This document shows positions 1-7,615 of a stretch of 12,758 bases of DNA, piece after piece. The first letter of the stretch is position 1. Every line of letters starts with the position of its first letter. The notes under the pieces are model-generated. The model had not been told where the DNA came from and did not search any database. It worked only from the letters and a program-made list of their open reading frames with translations. This DNA comes from Bacillota bacterium. Lineage in GTDB: Bacteria; Bacillota_A; Clostridia; Lachnospirales; Lachnospiraceae. Made by a program: the position numbers and the translations under genes. The DNA lies in NCBI GenBank assembly GCA_023443925.1, contig JAEZSL010000392.1:1-12758 (forward strand), given 5' to 3'.

Positions 1-124
1 TACAGGTCAGTCTCTTTCATAGCTGATTGTTGTTATTAATATTAATACATACACCTTGTGTATTTTTTCACTATTGACTTATATTAACACAGTTTATTTT
101 ATATGGCAAGGGCAAAATTTAAAT
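1..124. other. AT-rich intergenic end of window
   Basis: This stretch lies downstream of the S66 peptidase stop codon and shows no supported gene. The only local structure is a 6-bp stem with a 3-nt loop at 49-63 (ATACAC / GTGTAT), followed on the plus strand by a run of T to position 68. That could be a weak terminator for something outside the window, but the stem is short and AT-rich. No convincing terminator for the peptidase gene is visible here. Confidence 0.4.
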
Positions 125-1195
125 TTAGCGAAATTCCATTTTTAGAGACCCTTTTCCGTCTGCGCAGGTTATTGTGCCGACTGCACCGTTTATAATCGTC
201 ATAGCAGGTGCTTTATGTCCAATATCAGCATCCAGAATAACCGGTACCGAAAGCCCTCCGATTACGGATAAAACCGCCTCTTCGTATGATATTTCACCTT
301 CCTCATCAAAAAATGCAGGTCTTCCAAATACAAAACCCTTTGCCGTCTGAAACCAGCCCGCTTCTCTTAACTGCCATAATCCTCTGGTCAGTGCTTCACT
401 GTTTAAAGAGAAACTTTCCAGATACCAGAGTATACCGTCATCTTTGTATTTTTCCAGGAAAGATACTGTTTTATCATATTTTGTTCCTACCAGATTAAGA
501 AGTACATCCAGACAGCCGCCTAACAGTCTTCCGGATACCGTAACTTCCTGTTTTGTAGTGTTTTCTGTTGCATTATCTGTTGTGTTTTCTGTTGCATTTC
601 TTGTTATATTTCCTGTTACATTATGCCAGTACACCTGCTTACCTAGATTGTAGCCTTCCAAGCCGGTGATCCGGTCAAAAAACCCGTCCTCATACTGATC
701 AAAGCTTGTCTGGGTAATGAGCTTGCCCTCTACTATGGTCAGATTGTCAGAGATTGCTTTATGCCAGGACTCCATGCCAAAGTCATTAAAATTACAGCCA
801 TATATCGTTGCCAAATCGCAATTGGTGGTCACTGTATGAATAATTCCCGTATTGTCAGAAAAACCCTGGATCCAGGTGGGGTAGTCTTTCACCATATTAA
901 AATCCACATACGGGAGCATTTCCATTAGATATTCCCCGCCTTTTGCGGAAATTATCCACTGAACATCCGTATTTTTTATCAGTTCCGCGAATTCATCAGC
1001 CCGGGTTTTGCCATCCGTGCTCCTGCCTTTATAACTGCTGCGGACATGAGCTGTTTCCATAAGTTTATACCCCTTAGCCTGCAGTTTTTCTTTCGCAGAA
1101 TCCAAACGAATAAAATCCGTATCTTTTCTATTTCCTTCTGATAATGCTGTAATGCCAATTGTACCGCCCTTATTTATAAATTCTGGATAAATCAT
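125..1195 (-). CDS. S66 family peptidase (LD-carboxypeptidase / MccF-like)
   Basis: This is a cytoplasmic serine carboxypeptidase of family S66. Members cleave the L,D bond of murein tetrapeptides (LdcA) or detoxify microcin C-type peptidyl nucleotides (MccF). The family signature is clear. The N-terminal domain opens with a GGTIGITALS strand, the nucleophile Ser is in GFSDNT (residue 113 from the start used here), the Glu is in WYLESF (260) and the His is in DIGHKAP (327), giving the Ser-Glu-His triad in the usual order. The frame is open upstream to 1288. I start at the ATG at 1195 because homologues begin with MIYPxFxxKGxTIG, and AGAGGAAACAGGG precedes it. The result is 356 residues, slightly long for the family because of an Asn-X-Thr repeat insert at residues 192-214 in the linker between the two domains. 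It follows the two secreted-protein genes after 150 bp. No promoter of its own is obvious. Whether it acts on murein or on a peptide antibiotic cannot be told from sequence. Confidence 0.9.
   Translation of the reverse strand: MIYPEFINKGGTIGITALSEGNRKDTDFIRLDSAKEKLQAKGYKLMETAHVRSSYKGRSTDGKTRADEFAELIKNTDVQWIISAKGGEYLMEMLPYVDFNMVKDYPTWIQGFSDNTGIIHTVTTNCDLATIYGCNFNDFGMESWHKAISDNLTIVEGKLITQTSFDQYEDGFFDRITGLEGYNLGKQVYWHNVTGNITRNATENTTDNATENTTKQEVTVSGRLLGGCLDVLLNLVGTKYDKTVSFLEKYKDDGILWYLESFSLNSEALTRGLWQLREAGWFQTAKGFVFGRPAFFDEEGEISYEEAVLSVIGGLSVPVILDADIGHKAPAMTIINGAVGTITCADGKGSLKMEFR
554..622 (-). repeat. In-frame 12-bp tandem repeat encoding Asn-X-Thr
   Basis: Six consecutive units of four residues (NVTG, NITR, NATE, NTTD, NATE, NTTK) lie inside the S66 peptidase, each giving an N-X-T triplet. 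At DNA level a 12-bp period is nested in a 24-bp period: 555-578 and 579-602 are nearly identical and 603-626 is diverged. The repeat lies just before GRLLGGCLDVL, which begins the C-terminal domain, so it lengthens the interdomain linker without touching catalytic residues. It probably arose by slippage or unequal duplication. Confidence 0.85.
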
Positions 1196-1345
1196 TCTAC
1201 CCTGTTTCCTCTCTTTATTTCTTGGTTTTAGATACTCGCAAACAATATTGTTTACGATGAGATTCGTATTAATGCATTTTATATTCAATTCTAGTGTAAC
1301 CAGGTGTGTTCACTTCCCATAAACGAAGCAAAAAAACTCCCTGGC

Positions 1346-2872
1346 TTACATCCCTGTACCAATAGTACAGATTTCTTTCGTCTCACCCTCAAATGTCATG
1401 TAACAGTCAAGCTGGCCGTTGGAATATTTGGTGGTAAAGTCCGCACCTTTTCCAAATATACGCTCCAGTTCATAAATACGTAATTCCTTCCAGTCATCGA
1501 TCTGATAGGACAGAATATATTCCTGACCGCCTTTTATAAAAGGTGCATAATCAGAATCGCTAAAATAGGATTTGGTGGTCGTAGTATACACCCTAGACTG
1601 TATGGTTTTAGCAGCTCCCTGCTTTTTAACCAGTACATAAAACATATCGCAATGAGTGTCATTATACCGGTAAACAATAGCTACACCTGGTTTTACACCG
1701 GTTAACCTGCCGTTTTCCGCCGTTACAACTGATGTATCGGAAGAATACATATTTTTATTTAAATCACTTGCCGGTAATGTTATGGTTTTACCTTCGGATA
1801 AGACCTGGCTCTTTGTATCCTGACCGATTAACCAAGCCGGTAAATGTGACTTCCGGTATGGAGATTCCGGATCTTCCGCTTGAAAATCATAATCGGTTTC
1901 TAATTTATTAACCGCCTTAAACTCAACATAGTTTAGATTGCCGGTTACTGTTTCTGTACGATATAGATCATTCTCACCATATTCAAAGAACATTAAAATA
2001 CTGTTGGCATCATCATATTGCACGCATTGATATCCAAGATTAGATAGTACGGCATAATGGATTCTTCCGATTGCCCGGTAGATTGCTTTTTTCTCAATCA
2101 GTGCAGAAAAAGGTCTTCTATATTTATTCCCAAAGGTAATTCCCTTTTTCCAGGCCTCATACTCCAATTGATTATACTGTTTCTCCGATATTTCAGTTAT
2201 TCCCAGATCGATAACCGCTTTGACAGCCGTAAGAACACGCTGATTCGTGCTGGTATTTTTAGGGTCTGCGGCTGCTTTAGCAAATTTTTTGATTAAATCA
2301 TGTTCTTTTTTAATTTGTGCTTTTGTTATTTTCGCTGACTTTTTATCGGTGTAAGAGATAGTGTCTCCGGCATCATCTCCCAGCAGATCTACGTAACTGC
2401 TTGGAGAAAGTGCCGTATCTGCGGTTACGGTAATATTGAATTTATCAATAAGTTTACCTTTATCATAAACCGTTAAAGTTGCTTTACCCGGTCCCAACGC
2501 ATAAATTGCGATATTATATGGCTTAACCAGTATTGTCTTACCCTTCTCATCCGCCATAAATATTCCGACTGCATCTTTTTCCGTATTTGCCTTCAGCCCG
2601 ATTATACTGTCGTCTGAAATCTTATAAGTGTAGTTCATGAATTTTTTGTAGTCAATACGGCCGTCTCTGGGATAAATGGTTTCAAAATAACCGTCTAAAG
2701 CACTGGTTTGGTATTCGAACTCTGAATCCGGATGAAATTGTTTCAAAGTAATATCAATGGTTTCTGCCTGTGCCGTCTTAGCTGATGTAAATAAAAATGC
2801 AAATAATAAAATAACCATAAAACGAAAGCTGATACATCCTGGATTTTTTTCTGTTTTAGCTGTATTACTCAT
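1346..2872 (-). CDS. Secreted protein with Ig-like (Big_2-type) segments, function unknown
   Basis: A 508-residue exported protein. Residues 1-36 form a signal peptide: a charged N-terminus, the hydrophobic core FMVILLFAFLFTS, and a likely cleavage after AQA. A possible Ig-like segment lies around residues 85-150 and ends GPGKATLTVYDKG...FNITVTA. A second, better one lies at about 355-416, with the Big_2 pattern of a lead strand (SEGKTITLPA), SSDTSVVTAENGRLTGVKPGVAIV, and a closing strand. The middle (about 185-330) is predicted mixed helix and strand, and I do not recognise it. There is no LPXTG sorting signal, C-terminal membrane anchor or lipobox Cys, so the mature protein is probably released or held non-covalently. 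The start has a good site (AAAGGGG, 9 nt upstream). It lies 42 bp after the previous secreted-protein gene and probably shares its promoter. A divergent transglutaminase-like core in the middle is possible, but I cannot see a convincing Cys-His-Asp set. Confidence 0.8.
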   Translation of the reverse strand: MSNTAKTEKNPGCISFRFMVILLFAFLFTSAKTAQAETIDITLKQFHPDSEFEYQTSALDGYFETIYPRDGRIDYKKFMNYTYKISDDSIIGLKANTEKDAVGIFMADEKGKTILVKPYNIAIYALGPGKATLTVYDKGKLIDKFNITVTADTALSPSSYVDLLGDDAGDTISYTDKKSAKITKAQIKKEHDLIKKFAKAAADPKNTSTNQRVLTAVKAVIDLGITEISEKQYNQLEYEAWKKGITFGNKYRRPFSALIEKKAIYRAIGRIHYAVLSNLGYQCVQYDDANSILMFFEYGENDLYRTETVTGNLNYVEFKAVNKLETDYDFQAEDPESPYRKSHLPAWLIGQDTKSQVLSEGKTITLPASDLNKNMYSSDTSVVTAENGRLTGVKPGVAIVYRYNDTHCDMFYVLVKKQGAAKTIQSRVYTTTTKSYFSDSDYAPFIKGGQEYILSYQIDDWKELRIYELERIFGKGADFTTKYSNGQLDCYMTFEGETKEICTIGTGM

Positions 2873-2914
2873 AAAATTTATCCCCTTTATCGTATTTTTA
2901 CTTCGTGTTTTATA

Positions 2915-3838
2915 TCAGTCTTTAACAATCGGAATATCAAAATTATCCATATCGGGAGTCGGATATACTTTACTGTATGCTCTTACCGCCAGCTTATAAC
3001 TTACCGGCCCGTATTCCTGCTTTGGCGGGAAAGCCCAAATTTCACGTTCCTCATTCGGACTAATATCACCATGATATTTATCTTCCACCGCAATCATCTT
3101 TCCGGCTGCATCATACCACATCACCGTATAATAAGTACTGGCCGGATCGGACGCCTTACTTTTAATTTTAAAGGTGACTTCACTCTCTCCGGGAGCTAAT
3201 TTTCCACCCATGGTATCCGTGACAACCATCTTGGCGGTACAATCGGTAATTTTAATTCCTTCCCCCTTCTCTCTTTCAAAACTGTCTAACTCCAATTTAC
3301 TCTTAGATAAATCCGCCTCATAATCTTCACCGGGTTTAAAAACCCGATAGACAGTAGCTCCCGGATTTAATGCGGAAACTCTAACTCCGGAAAACTCCAA
3401 AAATTCTCCATCCGGTGATTGGAGTACGGCGGCAAAATAAGCGGATTCCACAAAAACTTTTTTCATTTTATTCTTAATCTTAACGAGATAAGTGCCATCC
3501 TGAAGCTTTTTTACAAATGTTGCCGTTACATCCATTTTCTTAACCGTCAGATTAATTTTATAAGTATATTTTTCACCTTTTACGGTAATCGTAGTGGTTC
3601 CCAAAGCCTTAGCTTTAAAATTCAATGAGTTACGTTCGATATTAAGTGTTTCTGCCACCTTTTTATTACTGTAAGTTACCTTTAATATTTTACCCATAAA
3701 ATAAAAATCGTAAGTATAATCTTCACCTACATACAGGACTTCATTCCTTGTATTAGCCGCACTTACATTTACAGCCGGCAAACCTGCCGCTAATATTAAT
3801 ACCATGAATAAAAGCATAACTCTTTTTGTTCTTTTCAT
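2915..3838 (-). CDS. Secreted protein with N-terminal Ig-like domain, function unknown
   Basis: A 307-residue exported protein. Residues 1-27 are a signal peptide (MKRTKR, then a core ending LILAAGLPA, with cleavage probably after VSA). Residues 30-100 form a bacterial Ig-like unit (LYVGEDYTYDF, YSNKKVAETLNIERN, FKAKALGTTTITVKG, YKINLTV). Two beta-rich segments follow, at about 103-190 and 195-295, each with a strand-rich core and a PG/PNEE turn (ALNPGATVYRV and DISPNEEREIWAF), suggesting two related sandwich domains. The frame is open to a GTG at 3958. I use the ATG at 3838 because GGAGGGTGAAA lies directly before it and it puts the signal peptide at the N-terminus. The gene is first in a two-gene unit with the 508-residue secreted protein, behind a strong promoter at 4051-4079. 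An adhesin or extracellular scaffold role is only a guess. Confidence 0.8.
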   Translation of the reverse strand: MKRTKRVMLLFMVLILAAGLPAVNVSAANTRNEVLYVGEDYTYDFYFMGKILKVTYSNKKVAETLNIERNSLNFKAKALGTTTITVKGEKYTYKINLTVKKMDVTATFVKKLQDGTYLVKIKNKMKKVFVESAYFAAVLQSPDGEFLEFSGVRVSALNPGATVYRVFKPGEDYEADLSKSKLELDSFEREKGEGIKITDCTAKMVVTDTMGGKLAPGESEVTFKIKSKASDPASTYYTVMWYDAAGKMIAVEDKYHGDISPNEEREIWAFPPKQEYGPVSYKLAVRAYSKVYPTPDMDNFDIPIVKD

Positions 3839-4050
3839 TTTCACCCTCCACATATTAATGCTAACACCCCTGCACGCCTTAAATACACCAACGGTACTGC
3901 CAACATAAGAACTGGTTTCGTCGTATAAATTATAAAACTGATTTTGGCAAGCGATCACAACTTCAAAGAATGGAACAACACCTCCTGTAAATCGAATTCA
4001 TTGGATTCCATATAACCCTGAAATTGGCTTTAAAACCAATTGTTGACAAT

Positions 4051-4079
4051 ATTCTATCTTTTTTTCGTTTCTATGTCAA
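4051..4079 (-). promoter_or_regulatory. Sigma-A type promoter of the secreted-protein pair
   Basis: Read on the minus strand, TTGACA (4079-4074) and TAGAAT (4056-4051) are separated by exactly 17 bp, a near-consensus promoter. The start would fall near 4044, giving a leader of about 205 nt before the ATG at 3838. The leader holds an AGGAGG (about 3981-3987) that does not serve the main start, and an 18-codon open frame at 4011-3955. Confidence 0.75.
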
Positions 4080-4191
4080 TAACCTTCCTGGTTTTACTGC
4101 TATACGGCTTATAATTAATGGATATAATAATCTTTTTTTTATGGGAAATTCGTGCCAGAAGGATACAGTGAAATTAAGAAGGATTGAGTGT

Positions 4192-4639
4192 ATAAGGTGG
4201 ATCTCGTAGATAAAGTAGATTTCGCGAATAAGTAGATTTCGTAAAAAAGATAGACTTCGCAAATAAAGTTGATTTCATAAATAAGATAGTTTCGTAAATA
4301 AGGTGGATTTCACAAATAAGATAGATTTCGTAAATACAGTTGATTTCATAAATAAGATAGATTTCGTAAAATAAGATGGATTTCGCAAATAAGATAGATT
4401 TTGTAATAAGGTGGATTTCGCAAATAAGTTAGATTCCGTAAATAAGGTGGATTTAATAATTAAGGGAAAGATTTAGTAAATAAGATGGATTTAGTAGATT
4501 AGGTGGATTTAGCAGATTCGATAGATTTAGCAGATTGGGTAGATTTAGTAATTATGTGAATTACGTAATATGGTGGATTCGTTAAATTAGGTAGGTTTAG
4601 TAAATAAGGTGATTTCAGTAAAGTATGTTATTTCAGTAA
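4192..4639. repeat. Array of about 25 degenerate 18-bp direct repeats
   Basis: About 25 back-to-back units with consensus ATAAGRTRGATTTCGTAA fill this region. Most are exactly 18 bp. I count length changes at 4228-4244 (17), 4281-4297 (17), an extra A at 4370, 4389-4405 (17), 4460-4479 (20), and 4552-4568 and 4569-4585 (17 each). Units 1-14 mostly carry TTTCGYAA, units 15-23 mostly TTTAGYAR, and the last two TTTCAGTAA, so the array has subfamilies. There are no unique spacers. On the plus strand one frame reads K-[IV]-D-F-[VAIT]-N per unit, but the 17-, 19- and 20-bp units break it. On the minus strand all three frames stay open within 18-bp runs. The array lies between the dapL terminator and the secreted-protein promoter. 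A minisatellite, or a decayed repeat-protein gene, are both possible. Confidence 0.9.
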
Positions 4640-4747
4640 TTTGTTCTAGTTATATGAATTGATATTAAACCTGTATGCTTAATTAAGAAAGTTTATGTAA
4701 GTTAAGAAATGAGAGAAACATGATTAATTTAAAAAAGATGCATCCAT

Positions 4748-4790
4748 ATAAAACCCTTTATATGCATTAATGAATAGCATATGAAAGGGT
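4748..4790 (-). terminator. Intrinsic terminator after dapL
   Basis: On the minus strand, ACCCTTT (4790-4784) pairs with AAAGGGT (4759-4753). The stem continues past a single bulged base with ATATG/CATAT, closing a 13-nt loop. TTTTATAT follows the stem at once. It lies about 60 bp after the dapL stop and closes the dapF-dapL unit. Confidence 0.8.
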
Positions 4791-4851
4791 CTTAATACAG
4801 ATGCAGGATCAGACCACCGTCTGCTTATATCAGTATGTGATGATTATTAAA

Positions 4852-6066
4852 TTAAAGTTTCTGAATTCTCTCAATTGCTTCCAAAGTATTTTCATAAGTA
4901 CCAAAAGCAGTGAGCCTGAAGTACCCTTCCCCATTCGGGCCGAATCCGGAACCGGGGGTTCCGACTACATTAGCTTCTTTTAACAGGTAGTCAAAGAATT
5001 CCCATGAGGTCATGCTGCCAGGTGTTTTAAGCCAGATATATGGGGCATTCACACCACCGGAAACCTCATAGCCGGCTGAGGAAAGTCCTTCGCGGATAAC
5101 CCTGGCATTATTCATATAATAGGCAATCTGTTCTTTCGTCTGCTGCTTACCCTCTTCTGAATATACTGCAAGCCCTGCTGCCTGAATGATATACGGTGTT
5201 CCGTTAAATTTTGTACCGTGGCGTCTTGCCCATAAACTGTTAAGACTAACATCACCGCATTTTAATTCTTTCGGAATTACAGTAAAAGCCAGTCTGGTGC
5301 CGGTAAAACCTGCATTTTTGGAAAAGCTTCTGAGTTCGATGGCGCAGGTCCTGGCGCCATCGCATTCATAAATAGAATGAGGTACATCAGCTTCTGAAAT
5401 ATATGCTTCATAAGCGGCATCGTATATAATAACGGCACCTGTTTTATTGGCATAATCAACCCATTTCTGAAGCTCCGCTTTATTAACCGTTGAACCGGTT
5501 GGATTATTAGGAAAACACAGATATATAATATCCGGCTCTTCCTTCGGCAGTTCCGGTGCAAAGCCGCTTTCTTTTGTACAAGGCATGTAAATAACATTAC
5601 TCCATTTTCCAAGCTCCGGTAAATAATCCCCCGTTCTGCCTGCCATGGCGTTGCTGTCTACATAAACCGGATAAACCGGGTCACACACTGCTATTTTACT
5701 GTCCAGGTCGAAAATCTCCTGTATATTAGCGGAATCGCTTTTTGCTCCGTCACTGATGAATATTTCATCTATTGCAATATCAACTCCTCTGGCCTTATAA
5801 TCATTCTCGGCAATGGCTGTTCGCAGGAATTCATAGCCCAGATCCGGTGCATAGCCTTTAAAAGTTTCTTTTATGCCCATCTCATCGGTTGCTTTATGCA
5901 GAGCATGTATAACGGCAGGTGCTAACGGCAGCGTAACATCACCTATTCCCAGACGGATAATCTTTTTATCCGGATTAGCCTCGGAAAATGCTTTGACTTT
6001 TTTCCCGATATCGGAAAACAAGTAACTTCCAGGTAATTTTAAATAATTTTCATTAATTTTAAACAT
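4852..6066 (-). CDS. dapL: LL-diaminopimelate aminotransferase
   Basis: A cytosolic PLP enzyme (EC 2.6.1.83) that converts tetrahydrodipicolinate straight to LL-2,6-diaminopimelate with glutamate as amino donor, bypassing the succinylase and acetylase routes. At 404 residues it has the normal length for DapL. It shows the family start ([20 protein letters not shown]), the [10 protein letters not shown] segment (39-48), the FPNNPTG loop (185-191) and YDAAYEAYI (215-223), where Tyr/Asp contact the cofactor. The PLP-binding Lys250 is in [12 protein letters not shown], whose Arg258 is the phosphate-side arginine. AAGGAG lies 9 nt before the ATG. It starts 20 bp after dapF and is followed by a terminator, so the two form an operon that supplies meso-diaminopimelate for peptidoglycan and lysine. 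No frameshift or missing key residue was seen. Confidence 0.97.
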   Translation of the reverse strand: MFKINENYLKLPGSYLFSDIGKKVKAFSEANPDKKIIRLGIGDVTLPLAPAVIHALHKATDEMGIKETFKGYAPDLGYEFLRTAIAENDYKARGVDIAIDEIFISDGAKSDSANIQEIFDLDSKIAVCDPVYPVYVDSNAMAGRTGDYLPELGKWSNVIYMPCTKESGFAPELPKEEPDIIYLCFPNNPTGSTVNKAELQKWVDYANKTGAVIIYDAAYEAYISEADVPHSIYECDGARTCAIELRSFSKNAGFTGTRLAFTVIPKELKCGDVSLNSLWARRHGTKFNGTPYIIQAAGLAVYSEEGKQQTKEQIAYYMNNARVIREGLSSAGYEVSGGVNAPYIWLKTPGSMTSWEFFDYLLKEANVVGTPGSGFGPNGEGYFRLTAFGTYENTLEAIERIQKL

Positions 6067-6086
6067 GTTATTACGCTCCTTCTTAT

Positions 6087-6920
6087 TTATAAATTTATCT
6101 CTCCGTCAAAAACCGTAACTGCTGGTCCGGTCATGAAAATCGTATTCTTTTCCCTGTCATACCGTATCTTAAGTTCACCGCCTAATAACCGGACAGTTAC
6201 CTGATCTTCGGTATATCCGTTTCGTATGCAGGCGTATACACTGGCGCAAGCCCCGGTGCCGCAGGCTAAGGTCTCCCCGGCTCCCCTTTCCCATACCCGC
6301 ATATCTATGGTGTTACGATCACAAACATGAATGAACTCCGTATTAGTCCTCTTCGGAAACATGCTGTTGTGTTCAAATAAGGGGCCGATTTTATCTAATT
6401 CGACTGCCCCGGTATCTTCCACAAATATAACCGTGTGGGGATTTCCCATAGAAACACAGGTGATCTCATAGAGCGTACCGGCTATGTTAACAGGTTTCGC
6501 AACTACTTCTTCTCCTTCATACAATACCGGACTCTGCTCCGGTTTCATAATGGGACTACCCATATCCACAGTCACTTCCGTAACTTTCCCATCTGTAACC
6601 TTAAGATCCAGGTACTTGATCCCGGCACCAGTTTCTATGCTGATCTGCTGTTTATCTGTCAGACCGTAGTCATAAACATATTTTGCCACACTGCGGATTC
6701 CGTTTCCGCACATAGGTGATTTTGATCCGTCCGAATTATACATATCCATCATAAAATCCGCCGTATCAGAAGGTTTTATTAAGATCAGACCATCGGAGCC
6801 GATTCCAAAATGTCTGTCACTGACTCTTTTTGCTATTTCAGATGGTTTATCCACTGTTTCCTTAAAACAGTTTACGTAGACATAATCATTGCCGCATCCT
6901 TGCATTTTAGTGAATTTCAT
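6087..6920 (-). CDS. dapF: Diaminopimelate epimerase
   Basis: A cofactor-independent cytosolic racemase (EC 5.1.1.7) that turns LL- into meso-diaminopimelate, the form used in the cell wall and in lysine synthesis. At 277 residues it has the usual length. It has the N-terminal [14 protein letters not shown] signature, the first catalytic Cys71 in [10 protein letters not shown], the MGNPH motif (158-162) and the second catalytic Cys220 in [13 protein letters not shown], so both halves of the two-base site are present. AAAGGAAAA precedes the ATG. It is the first gene of the dapF-dapL unit and takes the product of its neighbour as substrate. No clear promoter is visible between it and the ANTAR gene 118 bp upstream, so read-through from glnA, or control by the structured leader at 6938-7031, is possible. 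Confidence 0.97.
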   Translation of the reverse strand: MKFTKMQGCGNDYVYVNCFKETVDKPSEIAKRVSDRHFGIGSDGLILIKPSDTADFMMDMYNSDGSKSPMCGNGIRSVAKYVYDYGLTDKQQISIETGAGIKYLDLKVTDGKVTEVTVDMGSPIMKPEQSPVLYEGEEVVAKPVNIAGTLYEITCVSMGNPHTVIFVEDTGAVELDKIGPLFEHNSMFPKRTNTEFIHVCDRNTIDMRVWERGAGETLACGTGACASVYACIRNGYTEDQVTVRLLGGELKIRYDREKNTIFMTGPAVTVFDGEINL

Positions 6921-6937
6921 ACATTTTCCTTTCCCTT

Positions 6938-6954
6938 ACTTATAATTGATAAGT
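6938..6954 (-). promoter_or_regulatory. Short hairpin beside the dapF ribosome binding site
   Basis: ACTTAT and ATAAGT form a perfect 6-bp stem around a 5-nt loop. The 3' arm ends next to the AAGGGAAAGG that serves dapF. It could modulate access to the ribosome binding site, but it is AT-rich and may be chance. Confidence 0.35.
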
Positions 6955-6971
6955 CCCGGACAGCCTTAATA

Positions 6972-7031
6972 AATCTGCCGTTATGCGAAAGAAAAGGTCA
7001 AAATCCCACGGACCGGCAGATTGATTTTGAC
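6972..7031 (-). promoter_or_regulatory. Two interleaved 9-bp helices between the ANTAR gene and dapF
   Basis: In transcript order the four arms are GTCAAAATC (7031-7023), AATCTGCCG (7022-7014), GATTTTGAC (7005-6997) and CGGCAGATT (6980-6972). Arms 1 and 3 are perfect complements, as are arms 2 and 4. Arm 1 starts 7 nt after the ANTAR stop codon, and CTTTTCTTT follows arm 3, so the 1-3 helix looks like an intrinsic terminator. Pairing of 2 with 4 would compete with it or tie a pseudoknot through it. Confidence 0.6.
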
Positions 7032-7038
7032 TGGCTTC

Positions 7039-7581
7039 TTACATCAAACTTAAAATCATTTCTGCCATTTCGACCATGTTTGTTCCACTGTCCATACTGT
7101 TTTTCTGTATGTACCGGTGGGCTTCCTCCTCAGTCATGTTGTTTCGTTCCATAAGCACAAGCTTTGCCTTGTTGATAATAGCTTTATCCTCTTCAGATCT
7201 GGGCTTGGGTTTTTCCTTATCTTTCTTCTTTCGCCTGGAATAATTATAACTCATCATCTGCAAAGTATTCAATAGGTCTTGCATTTTTATCGGCATGCTA
7301 AGACAGACAATGTTATTATCCGTACATTCTTCCAACTTGGTGGCAGAAGCAATCAAAAGCATTTCAAACCCTTTCGGAAGATAATTATTTAACTCACTGT
7401 AATGCATATCCGAGAAACGGTAGCCGCATATTACGATTCCGTCGTCCAAATCATTTGCTGTTGTGATAACCTGTGCTCCGGTAGTACAGGTTGCGTTTAT
7501 TCCATAACCATTTCTAACTAACGCATTTTTTATGCTATTTGCATCTTCTATCTTGGGAAAAGCTATAATAATACTCAACAC
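7039..7581 (-). CDS. ANTAR-domain antitermination regulator (NasT/NitR-like)
   Basis: A 180-residue regulator. Residues 1-110 resemble a receiver fold (LSIIIAFP, then ED at 12-13, and the strand GIVICGYRF at 48-56), but the phospho-acceptor Asp expected at about 52-53 is replaced by Cys-Gly, so it is a pseudo-receiver. A charged linker (RRKKKDKEKPKPRSEE, 116-131) leads to the C-terminal three-helix ANTAR domain (about 130-180), with the AKLVLMERNNMTEEEAHRYIQ signature. ANTAR domains bind paired stem-loops in leader RNA and prevent termination. It lies 65 bp downstream of glnA, the arrangement in which clostridial NitR-type proteins occur, so the likely target is a nitrogen gene leader, perhaps that of glnA. 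The start is GTG, chosen because a full-length Shine-Dalgarno sits before it. Its input signal may be protein partners or ligand rather than phosphorylation. Confidence 0.9.
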   Translation of the reverse strand: MLSIIIAFPKIEDANSIKNALVRNGYGINATCTTGAQVITTANDLDDGIVICGYRFSDMHYSELNNYLPKGFEMLLIASATKLEECTDNNIVCLSMPIKMQDLLNTLQMMSYNYSRRKKKDKEKPKPRSEEDKAIINKAKLVLMERNNMTEEEAHRYIQKNSMDSGTNMVEMAEMILSLM

Positions 7582-7585
7582 ATCT

Positions 7586-7595
7586 GATCACCTCC
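7586..7595 (-). promoter_or_regulatory. Full-length Shine-Dalgarno before a GTG start
   Basis: GGAGGTGATC, matching the whole anti-Shine-Dalgarno tail, sits with GGAGG 9 nt from the GTG of the ANTAR gene. It decides the start, and the strong site may compensate for the weaker codon. Confidence 0.8.
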
Positions 7596-7615
7596 ATCGC
7601 TTTCATAAATTCACT

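Noticed and set aside
1..20. Start of another minus-strand gene (ATG at 20, MKETDL)
   Set aside because: Only six codons are visible and no ribosome binding site precedes the ATG.
1196..1288. Upstream in-frame extension of the S66 peptidase
   Set aside because: The extra 31 residues do not resemble the family, and the ATG at 1195 has a good ribosome binding site and the expected N-terminus.
1365..1385. CTGTAC/GTACAG stem as terminator of the 508-residue protein gene
   Set aside because: It lies within the coding end, and a T-run follows only about 16 nt later, too far for an intrinsic terminator.
3839..3958. GTG start at 3958 for the 307-residue secreted protein
   Set aside because: It would bury the signal peptide behind 40 residues, and the GGAGGG at the ATG at 3838 would be unexplained.
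4192..4639. CRISPR array or plasmid iterons
   Set aside because: Units are contiguous without unique spacers, too degenerate for CRISPR, and no cas, rep or partition gene is near.
5277..5612. Minus-strand open frame of 111 codons
   Set aside because: It lies fully inside dapL in another frame, has no ribosome binding site and gives a low-complexity product.
6921..7038. Lysine riboswitch before dapF
   Set aside because: The leader is too short and lacks the five-helix L-box layout.
6810..7154. Plus-strand open frame of 114 codons across the dapF-ANTAR gap
   Set aside because: It is antisense to two well-supported genes and has no start signals or recognisable domain.
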